A stretch of 64,000 bases of DNA from Callipepla californica brunnescens (lineage: Eukaryota > Chordata > Aves > Galliformes > Odontophoridae). The position numbers and the translations under genes are program-made. The stretch is taken from positions 1,009,501 to 1,073,500 of the forward strand of contig JALIRH010000063.1 in NCBI GenBank assembly GCA_023055505.1. Direction: 5' to 3'. How positions within the stretch are numbered: the stretch's first letter is position 1; each line of letters opens with the position of its first letter. The notes under the pieces are model-generated. The model saw only the letters and a list, made by a program, of their open reading frames with translations, ran no database searches and was not told the origin of the DNA. Shown piece by piece: positions 24,045 to 35,960 of the stretch.

Positions 24045-25550
24045 CATTCTCCCAGATAGAAGTCCCTGATAGATGCTGGAAAGCAGCTTGGCAGTTGCCT
24101 CTGCCATCTCCCCCATCACCCTTGGGTGGATCCCATCCAGCCCCATGGACTTGTGACAGCCCAGGTGGAGAAGCAGGTCTCTGTTCCCACCTGAGTCATG
24201 GGGGTTTATTCTGCTCCCCATCCCAGACTTCCATGTAAGGGGATAGAGTACCCCAACAATAATAGGTCTCACTTTTAAAGGCAAACGTAAAGAAGGCACT
24301 GAGAACGTCAGCCTCTTCCTTATCACATTTCCCATCACATCCAGTAAAGAATGGAGATTCTCCTTAGCCCTCCTCTTACTGTTAATACATTTGAAATAAG
24401 TTTTTAGTGGTCAGGTTGAGTTCAAGTTAGGCTTTCACCTTTCTAATTTTCTCCCTGAGTATCCCAGCAACTTCTTTGCATTCTCCCTGAGTTGCCTGTC
24501 CCTTCTTCCATGGGTGGTGGTTTCTCTTGTTCTGCTGGAGCCACAGAAAAAGTTCCCTGTTCATTCACACAGATCTTCCCTGCTGGCTCATCTTATGGCA
24601 CAGGGGACATCCTACTCCTGTGCCTCTAAGACTTCCTTCTTGAGAAGCATCCAGCCTTCCTGGGCCTCTTTACCCTTCAGGACTGACTCCCAAAGGACTT
24701 CCCCTTCCAGGGTCCTGAACAATCCAGTCTGCCCTCTAGTTGTCCAAGGCAGCAATTTTGCTGATCCCGCCTGCTAACTTCACCAAGAAACAAAGAACTC
24801 TACCATGTTGTGGTCTCTGTGCCCTAGGCAGCCCCCAGCCTCTGTATCTCCCACCAGCCCTTTTCTGTTACTGAACAGCAGATCTAGCAGGGCACCTCCC
24901 CTGTAGGCTCTCCTACCAGCTGCATCAGGAAGTTATCTTCCATACGCTCTGGAAAACTAGATTGCTTCTACTGTGCTGCATTGTACTTCCAGTATTTATC
25001 AGAGAAGTTGAATTTCTCCGTGAGAACAAGGGCTGGTGGTCATGGAATTTCTGCCAGCTGCTTGTAGAATGCCTCATTTGTCTCTTAACCTTAGTTAGGT
25101 AGTCTCTAACAAACCCCCACCAGGATGTCCACCTTGTTGGCCAGTCCCCTGATCCTTACCCATAGGGACTTGACCTTATCATTCCCAGCCCTGAGCTCAA
25201 CAACATGAAAACATTCTAACACAATGAGTCACCCTGCCAACGCTCCTTCCTTGCTTATTCCTTCTGAAGAGCTTATAACTCTTCATTGCAGCACTCCAAT
25301 CTTGGGAGCAATCCCACCATGCTTCAGTAATGGCAGCTAAGTCATATTTGACCTGCTGCACAATGGCTTCCAGCTCCTTCTGTTTGTTGCCCATTCTGTG
25401 TGAATTCATGCAGATGCACTTCAGCTGTGCCCCTTTCCTCATCTCCAGTTCCATCATCATTCCCCCAGGCTCAGCTCTAGTAATCTTCATTTTAACCCCC
25501 TCCCCTTCATATCTAGTTTAAATCCCTCAGCAAGGAGCCAGATGCACCAG
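24045..25550 (-). mobile_element. CR1 LINE, 5' part (endonuclease to early RT)
   Basis: The 5' portion of a CR1 ORF2 on the minus strand. At the right end, 25197-25490 reads like the start of the CR1 apurinic endonuclease: a QLKCICMNSHRMGNKQKELE segment, then YDLAAITEAWWD with the catalytic Glu region, then YKLFRRNKQGR. At the left end, 24080-24160 reads HKSMGLDGIHPRVMGEMA, the known CR1 segment just before the reverse transcriptase core. The sequence between is collinear with the rest of ORF2 but heavily decayed. Few bird CR1 copies extend this far 5', so this is an unusually long, though dead, copy. It may belong to the same element as 21045-22195. Confidence 0.85.
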
Positions 25551-26561
25551 CTATTGTTTTAGATGTAGATAAAAGTTGTAGCATCAATTCCTACCATGCT
25601 CTCAATCTGACAGATCCATCTTGCTACTGTATGTATAAATTCCCATTGCTGTGCATGCAAATGTTAGTGAACTATTTAAAAGCTCTTTAATGGGCTAGAA
25701 AAATGTCTTATTGGAAACCTGTCCTGTCAGCTAAGCTGACAAAGGTTTTATTTAACATGAGGCAAAACTAATATCCTTCAAAGAAAGTTGCCATGCTGTT
25801 AATTGTCAATCTGGTCCATGTTAGATTGTTAGATGATTGCAAGAAGCATGTTTGGTCACAAAAACAATGGCATCTTTCACTCTTAGTGCGTAATGCACTC
25901 CAGATGTTCTACCCTGTGAGAATTTTTTGTGCATGCTGCAATGCCAAGAGAAAAATAAAGCAATTCAACTTATTTAACCCAGATCTCAGTCTGCCTGTCT
26001 ATATCATCTAACTCCATGAAGCTGATGCTGCACGTGGAATGGATGGAAAACATGGTCCCTATAGAGTTCTCTATTTCAAGTTGGTTAGCAAATGCAGTGT
26101 TGGTTTGCCCACGCCCATAACAGGCACGAGCTTAAAACCAGTGGCAGGTTCTCGTGCATTCCCTGTACCACACCATCAATATTCATGCTTTGTCAACCAG
26201 GGCTGGAGCCCTCCAAGAACTTCCCCTTTTTGTGTGAATAGCATTTGGGACTTCTTGTGCACTGACTGTAGCTTTAAAACTCATGGTGATGCTTCCAGGC
26301 AAACAAGGAATGGAGACTTACAGGAGAGGTTGAAAGAAACCCACTCAGGGTGGTACAAGCTGTAGTGCCCAGAGTACCAATTCTTCCAGCTGAGACAGGT
26401 GAAGGAAATTAGGTCCTCTTTTTATTTACTTAAAGAGTTTTCCATGGTTGTTTCATATGGGCTAAACACAAAAAATATGCTTTTCATTCTAATAAAGAAA
26501 ATTGAGAGTATGTTTCAAGAGTGATGAAAAAATAATCAATTTTTTAGTGTTTCTATTTTCA
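25551..26561. other. Unannotated DNA, no gene seen
   Basis: No gene or clear repeat. The last 60 or so bases may hold a little more of the adjacent hAT transposase relic, in a shifted frame. Confidence 0.5.
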
Positions 26562-26874
26562 GCTGACATAAATACATTGCCTGCAAATTTTCAAATGGAA
26601 TATATAGAGTTGCAATCAGATATTCAACTCAAGAATTTGACCATGTCTCTTTACCAGGCTTTTGTAAGCCCTGTCTCACCTGAGAAAAATATCCCTCACT
26701 TCACCATCAGAATTTATTCATGTCATGGCTTTTTTGGTACGTACTGAACATCTGTTTTCAAGAATAAAACATAGGAGGAATAAAATCTCATCAAAAATCT
26801 CTGACAAACTCCTTCAGGAACTGCAGCCACTGCCATCAAACCAGACCGATGCATTAGTTTCACAAAAACAAGGT
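26562..26874 (+). pseudogene. hAT transposase C-terminal relic (Charlie-like)
   Basis: Two adjacent plus-strand frames read like the C-terminal dimerisation region of hAT-superfamily transposases and their host-domesticated relatives (ZBED, FAM200, SCAND3-type proteins). The first frame gives ADINTLPANFQMEYIELQSD, followed by a VSPEKNIPHF segment and FFGTY. After a frameshift near 26745-26752 the second gives EHLFSRIKHRRNKISSKISD and ends in DALVSQKQGK. The order and spacing match the family pattern in which an F-G-(S/T)-T-Y motif precedes an E-x-L-F-S motif and a serine/lysine-rich helix. The upstream catalytic domain, BED finger and terminal repeats were not found. It is either a decayed DNA transposon or an old retrocopy of a domesticated hAT gene; I favour the transposon. 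Confidence 0.75.
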
Positions 26875-27003
26875 AAAATATCCCACTAGTTTTATGGCTT
26901 TGTTGCCTTGTTGTTTTTATTTACTTGTTTGTGTTAATACAAAATATTAAAAGTTGAAGTAAGTTTAGTTACATTGCGTACTAACTATATTATGTATTTC
27001 ATA

Positions 27004-27549
27004 AGAGCTACTCCAAAAGTAATGCCTCCTTTTTTTGTTATGTTGGCTTATGACATCAGAGACAGATGTTGGTGCAATGACAGTAGAGACTGAACCTTCC
27101 CACTTATATTCTATTACATTTTGTTTCCATGGGACAGACAGGAGTAGAGGGACAGACTGATAGAATGGTGTCTGATATGGAAGTACGTATGGAGCAAAGT
27201 GTGTCATTGAATTCCTTCTGGTAGAAAAAAATGGCACCCACTGACATTCATCAACACTTGCTGAATGTCGATGGAGACCATGCAGTGGATGTGAGCACAG
27301 TGACGGGTGGTGCGTTTCAGCAGTGGCAATAGTCACAGTGGGTCATGTCCACTGCTGCAGATTTTGATAAGCATGGAATGCAGGCTGTTCCTTGCTGGTG
27401 AAGATGCAGTGCTAATGGTGGTGACTGTGCTGAAAAATAGTGTTTTGTAGCTGAGAATTCGGTCTATCAAATAGTATCATTGTTCTCTTTGTGTCCATTG
27501 TAGTTTCCATGGGAATAAATAGGAAGTACTACTTTTGGTTCAACCTTCG
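27004..27549 (+). mobile_element. Mariner element, internally deleted (Galluhop-like)
   Basis: A 546-bp Tc1/mariner element. Its ends are inverted repeats of about 27 bp built around CCAAAAGTAATGCCTCCT on the left and the diverged complement AGTACTACTTTTGG on the right, flanked by TA (27002-27003 and 27550-27551), the mariner target. A broken frame from about 27171 encodes the N-terminal helix-turn-helix part of a transposase, with MAPTDIH, LLNV and VDVSTV segments. The DD34D catalytic domain is absent: sequence jumps from the N-terminal region to the element's 3' end. Such a copy could only have moved using transposase from a full-length relative. A second copy with the same deletion structure lies at 51820-53053. 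Confidence 0.88.
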
Positions 27550-27551
27550 TA

Positions 27552-30500
27552 TATGTGGCCAAAGACGATTCCTCTTCACTTAGTGTAACCCAGGCAAGCC
27601 AAAAGGTTGGACATCCATGCCCTATAGCAAGAAATGGGCACCAAGCCCTGGGGTGCTAGGTTGTGTATCAGGAGCATCAGACACAGAGGCTCAGTACCAG
27701 AGACCAGCAGTGGCTTTCTAAATCAGGCTCTTTTTTTGCCCAGTGGCCATACAGTTGTGAGAAATTCAGTTTTTTACTGAAAGTTGGAGCTCATTTAGAA
27801 ATATAAAGTGTATGACCGATTTTCCACTGGCTTCAGGTCCTGACATATCCTGGTCCCTCCTGTAGACAACAAGCTTGTGTCTGGAGGTGCTCTCATGTGC
27901 CACTCGTGCTGCTAGCACACTGACTATGCTGCTTCCTTGCTGAGTTCTCAAAAGCTTCTTTAAACAGGCACGGCAGAGCACCTGCTCTGCTCTATCCTCG
28001 TTACTTAAGAAGAGAGGCCACCTAAGTATTTTCATCCTCCAGCCTAAGAAGGAAACTGCAGAAGATGCAATCTAGGGTGCAGGCAGTTGCACCCTGATAC
28101 GTGCCACTGTCAGGGCAGTATCCATGTTGAATTTCACTTGGTCTTTTGGCATATCCACCTCTGTATCAGCAGCTTCTGAGGCTCATTGAGGCTAGAGGAC
28201 ACTAACATTCTCTAATTACTTTCAGAAAGTCCTTACTTCTTTTGAGCTGTGTGAAAGAGACAGAACCAAAGCAGCATTCAAGAACAATTACTAAATGTCA
28301 TTAATTAGGTTGTGTGAAGATGGTCTCTCTCTTTTTCATTTCAAGCATGAAAGCACAGAGGGAGCCTTTATTAAACTCAACAAAGAAATCTCAAAGGAAA
28401 AAATTCCTTTCTTAAATGTGGTTGCATGCATAATCTCCCACCTGATGTGACCTGCAATGTGAACATGATTACCAACTGTGTCACATCAAGGCACAGGAGC
28501 ATGACACTCAAGCTGCAGGGCGGAGAGAAGGCTGCCCTGACACCAGTCACTTGGATCCTATCCTCTTGCTGCTGAAGCCAAAAATGCAGCATCTCAAGAT
28601 TGCTTTTGATGACTTATGTACTTTTTGTTGACTACTTTTGATTTAACATATTCTCTCTCCAAAACAACTTCTGATAAAAGCAAACTTCAGCACCCATGGT
28701 AGTGGCTGGATTTTCCTACTTAAAGCAGTGGACATTTCAACTTCTTTGTTCACCAGATAAGCTTTTCTTGACTGTTGACAGTGAGCTGGAGTCCAATAGT
28801 GGAATGTTTATGTGTTGCTGTCTGCTCAGGAAAGCTCACTGTGCTAAAGATACCACCTTACTTTTATCAACAAGGAGGTGGAAGACCTTGAGATCAGCTC
28901 AGTTACACAGCAGGTGGCTGCAATACTCCTTTCCCACTCAGATTCTGTCCCAAAGGGACAGGTAGGGTGTGTATGAGCTCTGATCCATACAGCCAGTACA
29001 CAGGTGTCTGGCACAGGAGGTGTCCTTTTTGTTGATGCGGGTGTTGGGTATGGGGCTCAAATGTGACATTGTACTTTCATTGTAGGAAAGTAGGAGAAGT
29101 TGCAGGGCCTTCGAGCAGTGTGTGACCCTCTTTGCCCTTTTCTGAGTTGCTCTGTGGGGTGGTGAGAGCAAATGCTTGGTGCCTTGTATCTTGTTCTGCT
29201 TTGGTAATCATAGAAAAAAAAATACGGTAGATACAGCATAATGTCCACAGAGTAAAGACTCTGCACGTGCAGGAACGTCACTGGTGATTGTTGTCAGAAA
29301 CATGAAATGTAAAATGCTCTGTGCTTGTCCTGCTCTGTGCTGTTCCTTTGGTTTGGTCTGACCATGTTGGGGTTTTTTTCTTAAATATGAAATATTTAAT
29401 ATATGAAATCAAAACAGTTTTCAAAGAGAAACATCTAGACTCTGTCTTCTAGCTTAGCACATTCCTCTCCTTTTCTGCCTTTACTACTAGGTTGACTAGC
29501 CACATCTGTAAGGATGCGAAGAAGCAAGTAGCTGAGTGCGTATCTGTGAGCTAAGTTGGTGACAAGGAGATTATGTTAGCACGGTCCTCTCCCATAGCCA
29601 ATTTTTCCTGTTGTTGGGCAATGGCACATGAACCTCCCCTCTGGTCCAGCCAGAGCCCCACTGGAGCTGGTGCACACTGTGAGCAGACAATGCAATTTGC
29701 TGGTTTGCACAATCTTGTGCTTGGAGTGACCTTTCCAGTGAAAATAATTAAAGGAGAACACATCTGCTGTTGATAGTTGGCTTTAATAGTTCTGAGGTTA
29801 ATTGCAGGGATGTGCTCAGGAAGCAACAGAGGGATGATTGCCCAGTTAAATGTTTGTGAAATCAGTCTGTCGGCTTTGCCTTACCATTGACAAATTGACC
29901 ATGGGCACAGTGCATGCACGGGAGCATCATAGGGCCAGTGGGATCAATAGATGGGCAGGTTGGACTCTTCTGCTCTCAGAGTAATTGCCTCTGGGAGAGG
30001 GACAAACCCTGTGGTACTGACCTTCCTGAATATTAGGGGATTTAAAACCCAGGGTCTGAATCTGCTGAAGTCATCTCATTCACTGGGAGCTGGGACAGAG
30101 CTGACCTTCGCCTAGGCTCCTTTTCTCTGTGCTCTTTCTGGGGACTCTGAGGGTCTGGAGCATGTGAGCAGGATGAAAAGAAGTGGAAGTACCTTGAGCA
30201 GCAGAATGAGAGCAGAGCTAGTAGAAAGGGACAATGGCTGGGAGTAGAAACACTAGAACAGCAGGTCTTGACATACATCATGGAACCATGATGGTGACAA
30301 TTAACATGTTTAGGAGCTGTTGTGATGTCTCTTAATCCCATGAGTTAAAACAGTCTCTTGGTACTTGTCTGTAGCTTGTCCTCCTCCAGAAGAAAACACA
30401 TCCACTGAGTGGAGGAGAACCATGAGTTCTGGGTAGTAGAAACACACTTCAAGGGCACATTACGTCATCTCTTCAAATTTCTTATTTGTGTTTGGAGTTC

Positions 30501-32567
30501 AACTCTGCAGCCTTTATTAGTGATTGCAATTAATTTTAAGTGATGTATTTATCTGTCCCTTTTGATGTACATATTTTATATGAGAATGTTAATTCAGTTT
30601 AGTGCTCATTAGGATGTTCTTCCCATTATTAAATGTTTTATTGAAATTCAGCATGCATGAGAGCAGTAAATCCATTTAACTTCCATAGGGAAGTTTAAGA
30701 AATTAAGCAGCTACACTGATTTCCACAAGCTGAGTGTCCCGTGGCAATCTAGCTGCAGCTCATGCCATCTCTGTAGATATTAATTAAAGATCCCAAAGCT
30801 ATAAAAAAACTAGTTGAATTTTATTCCAAGCTGTAAGATTTGTTTCTTCTCCAAAAGGTCTCATTAAGGCGTACACTCCTGCATTCAAAAACTGGTCCTG
30901 GTTTTTGCAACTGTGTACTTAGTGAACATTTTCTCAGTACTTCAGATGATTTGCACTCCAAGATTTGTTTAATTATGGTTATTTTCTGCAGTTTGAAGGG
31001 TGGGTTGCTAGTGAGATCACATGTCATTGTTTCTGTTTTATGAATCAAAGCCTTAAAGCCAGAGTTGAAGGACCTACAAAAGATGTTAATATGTAACAGG
31101 CTTCTAGGAAAAATCTTAGGATAAAAAAGCTTTGGTCAAAATTAAGGAAGTCTTGTATAACTTCTGGACATTTTCACAAATACTTCAATGCTTATCAATG
31201 ATCATCTCAGTTGGGAAGAGACAGAAAGCTACCCCTTTTATTCATGTTTCTCTTAATGAGTATTGCACTGGATTTCTATATATTCAGTGAAGTTCTGCTA
31301 GAATTAATGTAAATATTGGTTCATTTACAGTAAGTATAGGTAGACAGATTTTTCCTAAATCATGCACTCATTTATTTGCTTCTCAAAAATAACATATTCA
31401 GCTTTATAACTTCTCTGCAAGGATATGGCCTTGAATCAACACTTAGCTTCAGGCTAGTGATATTTCTGTACCTGGAAAATATCTGTCAGCTCCTTCTCAG
31501 CGGATATAAAACTAGACTCTTCTGAAAATACAGTTATATTTGGTCATTTCTCCCTGTGCTGTCTTTAGCGCAAGCACAATGCTCCCCACTGCTTTATCTA
31601 TATCATTTATGTGTTTCCATAGTGCCAAATAAGGCACAGAGCATGTTATAAAGGCAGATTATCCAGAATTTTGGACAAGCAGATATGGCTCTTGCCAGCC
31701 CCATGTTGGCACATCCCATCCTATATTTGCCTTGTTGTGCATTGATTTTCTTTTCTGAGTAGAAGCTAGAGATGAGACAATGCACAAAAACAAACAAGGC
31801 AAGCTGTTTGAGTATTGAACCAAGACTTTATTTGAACTCAAGTCCAGATCAGACGTCTTTTATTTCCAATTAGCTCAGCATTTGCTGTGCAAAGCACAGC
31901 CTGTTTTTGTCACGTAAAACTAGCAAACAAAGAGTTCTCACACAGAGCAGAGCTGGGGCATATGGGGAGTGAACTCACCTTTCTTACTGGGCTTTTACTG
32001 CACTTGGCCACAGCCTTGGAGAACCACTGCAGGCAGACACTGGCTAGAAGAGACCATGTGGGAGCCAGAGCTGGGATTCACACTGTCTGTGCTTGGGGGG
32101 ACCCAACCTGCTCAAGGACTGTGTAGCAAACAATATGAAAATGAAGAAAAGTGATTTCTGGCAAATACAGCTAATTAGCCCATCATTCTTCAGTTATGTG
32201 GTGATTATCTAACAGAGATATCTTCAAAGTCCAGTGATTAAACCCTTTATGTAAATATTATTTTAGTCTTCTTTAAAATTACTTGCTCCAACATCAGGAA
32301 TGACATCAGTGTGAGAGTAGCTTTTCTTTCAATTACATTTCCTCATTTTTCTTCTTTCTATCTCTCAATTTTTGTAGAGTCATCTGTGTAGGTCATTTTT
32401 AGTGCTGTTGGACTTCGTTCTTAGATACTCACCACTTACGCTGTGGAGGTTTCTCATTTTTTAAATTGTCTTTAATGCCACTTTCTTTTTAAAGCTCTGA
32501 GCTGGAAGGTTGTGAAACCTTGCCATGACTCCTGAGATCTGCACCTTCTTTGCATGATCTGACAGGC
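27552..32567. other. Unannotated DNA, no gene seen
   Basis: About 5 kb with no recognised transposon or gene. Open frames stay below 100 codons and show no familiar domains. Composition is unremarkable, with AT-rich patches near 30520-30680 and 31240-31400. Confidence 0.55.
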
Positions 32568-32675
32568 ATGACTGAGTGGTTAGCACTCGGCCCTGAGGGT
32601 CAGGGCAGTCGACCTATGTCTTGGTCTTTCCCATTAGTTGCCATGTGACTCTGCATGAGTCATGCTCTGAGAAAT
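32568..32675 (+). mobile_element. Probable MIR/CORE-SINE relic
   Basis: The left part resembles a tRNA-derived SINE head, with GAGTGGTTAGCAC matching an A-box region and a degenerate B-box around GCAGTCGACC. The right part, with CCATGTGACTCTGCATGAGTCATG, resembles the conserved core of MIR-type SINEs (consensus form: tgtgtgacctTgggcaagtcac). Head and core have the expected order and spacing over about 108 bp. Such elements predate the split of birds and mammals and are usually heavily diverged, as here. Assignment is by eye. Confidence 0.55.
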
Positions 32676-35640
32676 GTGACTGCAAACAGCAGTAATGAGA
32701 ATTTCTTAATCTTCAGATTGACTTCGCAGGAAGGACGGTTCCCAGTGCTCTCCATGAGACATCCTGCATTTTGTCCCTTGGATCCATGCTGATGCTAATG
32801 ATGTTCTGCTAAAGGCTGTAGGAAATATTCAGAGGTTGTCCAGAGATTCCCTAAACTGATCCTTGCCATTGACTCAAATGCATCTTTTTTCTGTACTAAA
32901 ATGGAAAATTTTCCACATTTAGAAGTGCTGACATTCTCCATAGTGTCACTGAGGTGCTGTCACATTTGTCTAACTGGTGTCTTCAGGCCCTTCATGGTGA
33001 TGGCTCTGGGCAGCACTACCCTGGCCTCAAGACAGCAAACCTGCCTCCTTCATGCATCCATCACTCAACAAACCTTCTGAATATGCCCTTATGTTGACCA
33101 GGTGACACTGGAGCTGACCTTGTTTGATGGCAACCACCATGAACTGCAGCCCATGCCTGTCCAGCAGGCGTTTGGAAAGAGAAGCATATGAGGAGCAGCT
33201 GCAGGGGCTCAGGTTGTTGGTGGAGCCCTGTGAAGGACCAGAGGGGGTTGTACAGGGAACCCTGGGAGAAATGACCCCACCAGAGAGCTTGAGCAGTGCT
33301 TCATCAGTTGGCTTGTCTCCCATTTTGTAATGACAGCTATGTTTAATCTGATGATGTGAAACAAAATACAAGAGACACAGGGAAGCTGGGGAGATAATTT
33401 GGTTTCTTCTGGCTGTTGAGTCTAAAGATAGAAGATGAAGTGTAAGGACTGTTTTGTCTGTGCCTTCATATTATTTCCTTACTGCGTCTCCCATTGTCTC
33501 TTGCCTTGGGAAGCTGGGTCATTCTTCTTCACCTCTCCTAACTCACTGCATTTCTAGGGAGAGGAGTGTGGTACTGTGCAAACAGGGCAAGGCAGTCAGT
33601 CACTGTGCCAAAAGCACCTCTCCCTTTGATCAGATAACCTCAACATCGATGATGAGGTTGGAGAGCTTGGAGCTGTTGGAGGCTTTTCCCAGGTGCTCCA
33701 ACCCTTCTTTTCCACCTCACTCTTTTTCCTCTGTTCTCTCCTCTGCAGTGGGAGATTGGGTGCCATTACTTCTTTTTTCTGACTCAGCCCAAGTCTGCCA
33801 CTTTCACTGTGGGATTCATTCTCATCCCTGCTTGGCTCTAGCAACTCCAGTCTTCCTAATGTGCCCAGCCCCCTTCCTAACTGTTCTGCCATAGTTCTTG
33901 CCCTAAACCTTGATTTCTCCCATGGTCCATCAGCACCAAGGACATGGCGCAGTCCTTGCAGATGGTGTAGTGCGAGGGATGGCTTTGACGCTCCTCTGTT
34001 CACAGAAGCAGCCATTCTTAGCTGGAAATGCAGGTGGAATATGACTGTAGGATGGTGACAGCATCTTCCCTCTCTGTGCATTGCATCTCACTACTTAGCC
34101 AGCAGCACACAAACTCTTGACATGCTGCAGTCATGGGTGGGTGTTTGCACATTGGTTGCATCCCGGGTGTCCCAAAGTCTGTTTTCTAGGGGACAGAGCT
34201 GTGGGATCAAGCTGTAAAGCAGTTGAGGTAAACCAATGTCACAATGAAGAATGTGTCTTTCCTCTGGAAATGAGTAAAAAGCTCTCACTACATACAAGCC
34301 AAATTTTAGGGCACATTAGGAATAAACGACACTTGGAAGGAATGAGCTGGGAAAGCAAAGCCAGTGCGATTAGCTGGTAAATGGTTGGAGGGAGGCTTAG
34401 TTGAGGCTTTGATTCTGTCCTGTGAGAATAAAACAAATGGGAAAATGTCTTATTAGAGGAGATGAGTTGTCTTAATCATTGGCTTACCATTCCTGTTCTC
34501 TCTGCTGGATCCCTTCTATTTGAAGTGATTTGGGTATGTCCAAGTGCTACCAGACAGATTCTGTTAGACAGTGTCTAGTAGCATCTTAGGACATCTCAGA
34601 AATTACCCGGTAGTATTACACCAGTAGAGAGAAGCCTTTATACATGATACCTCCCTGGAGCATGGATGTATTGCTCACTCCAGCATATGGGTGAGAGATG
34701 GGACACTTGTGATTGTAAATTTACAAAGGTAAACTTGCTTGTAGGTGTATTCTGACTTAAATCACAGTATCTGCTGAAGGCAAAATGCATTTTTTTCTTC
34801 ATACACTTATCTATACTTAAGTAGGCAGTGATTCTGTTGTTTTGTTCACACCAGCCAAGTAGCTCTGCCTCATCAATAAAAGACACCCCAACAATTTCAG
34901 ATTTTGGGAAGGAACCAGCCGGTCCCTTTGCCTGTTATCCCCCAGCTGTGCTGGGGGTGGTCATGAAGAGCCTATTGCTGAGTTGCATACCATGCTCAGT
35001 GGAGTGGCTCATCTGCTCTGAATTATAAACCAAGTCGTTTCTAATCCCATGGTTTTAGCCAAACTCACCAAGGCTCAAATTTATACCTGAGGGAAAACAC
35101 CAGACATAGAAGTCAGAACTACAGAAGCCACATTCAGATGGATGGAGGCCAACCTCAGGGTGTTCTTAATCGGTTTGTAGTGAGGAAAATCCCAGAGCAG
35201 GAATTTTCTTGGTCCTTTTCTACTTCTCCACAAGCAGTTCCAAGAGGTGAGGAGTCTCAATCCCACTGTTATTCCAAAGCATGGTAGATGGAGGATGGGA
35301 AGCAAGGTGTGAGAGGCAATTAAAAACTCCAACCTTGGAGGCCAGTTGTGACTTTTGGGATCTCATTTCCTCATCCACATACAAATGTTTGGTCAAAGCC
35401 CAACCTCTGCAAACTAGCTTTGTTCGCCACTGGTTTTAATTAGCAGAAATGGACCAGTGCTATGTTCCTAACATGCAAATGACAAAGTATCAGTCTGAGT
35501 CTCTGGCAGTTTTCTTTTCTTTATCCTGTCAGAGGGCCTCTTCTGAGACCCAAACCAGCTCCTTGATCTCCATTTCCAGGAAATCTTTATAAAATTCGTA
35601 CCAGATTGTTGAGTGAGAACCAAATGTTTCAGCCAAAGCA
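32676..35640. other. Unannotated DNA, no gene seen
   Basis: No gene or repeat is recognised. Opposing open frames of 146 codons (33454-33894, plus) and 161 codons (33596-34081, minus) overlap. Neither has a recognisable domain, and at most one could be coding. I call neither. Confidence 0.5.
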
Positions 35641-35960
35641 TTTTCTTTTTCCTCTCCTCTCCTCTCCTCTCCTCCCACCCTCCCTTCCCCTCGCCCCCTC
35701 CCCCCTCCCCTCCCCTCCCCCCCCCTCCCCTCCTTTCCCTTTCCCTTTCCCTTTCCCTTTCCCTTTCCCTTTCCCTTTCCCTTTCCCTTCTTTTTCCCTC
35801 TCCCTTCCCTTCCCTTTTCCCTTTTCTTTTCCCTTTTCTTTTCCTTTTCTCCTTTTCTCTTTCTCTTCCTCTTTCCTCTCCTCTCCTCCCTTTCCCCTTC
35901 CCCTTCCCCTTCCCTTTCCCTTTCATCTGTCTCCTCTCCTCCTTTCTTCCTTTCCTTTCT
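35641..35960 (+). repeat. Polypyrimidine tract with (CCCTTT)n core
   Basis: About 320 bp of almost pure C/T on the plus strand. CTCCT units come first, then C-rich CCCCTCC, then a perfect CCCTTT array at 35734-35789, then mixed TTTTCC. It explains the long spurious Pro/Phe/Ser and Lys/Arg/Gly/Glu frames on the two strands. The C-rich part is G-rich on the other strand and could form G-quadruplex or triplex structures. Confidence 0.95.

Noticed and set aside
32568..32640. Functional tRNA gene
   Set aside because: Only A-box-like and degenerate B-box-like segments are present, with no cloverleaf stems; a SINE head fits better.
33596..34081. 161-codon minus-strand frame opposite a 146-codon plus-strand frame
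   Set aside because: Overlapping opposite frames without domains; neither is supported.
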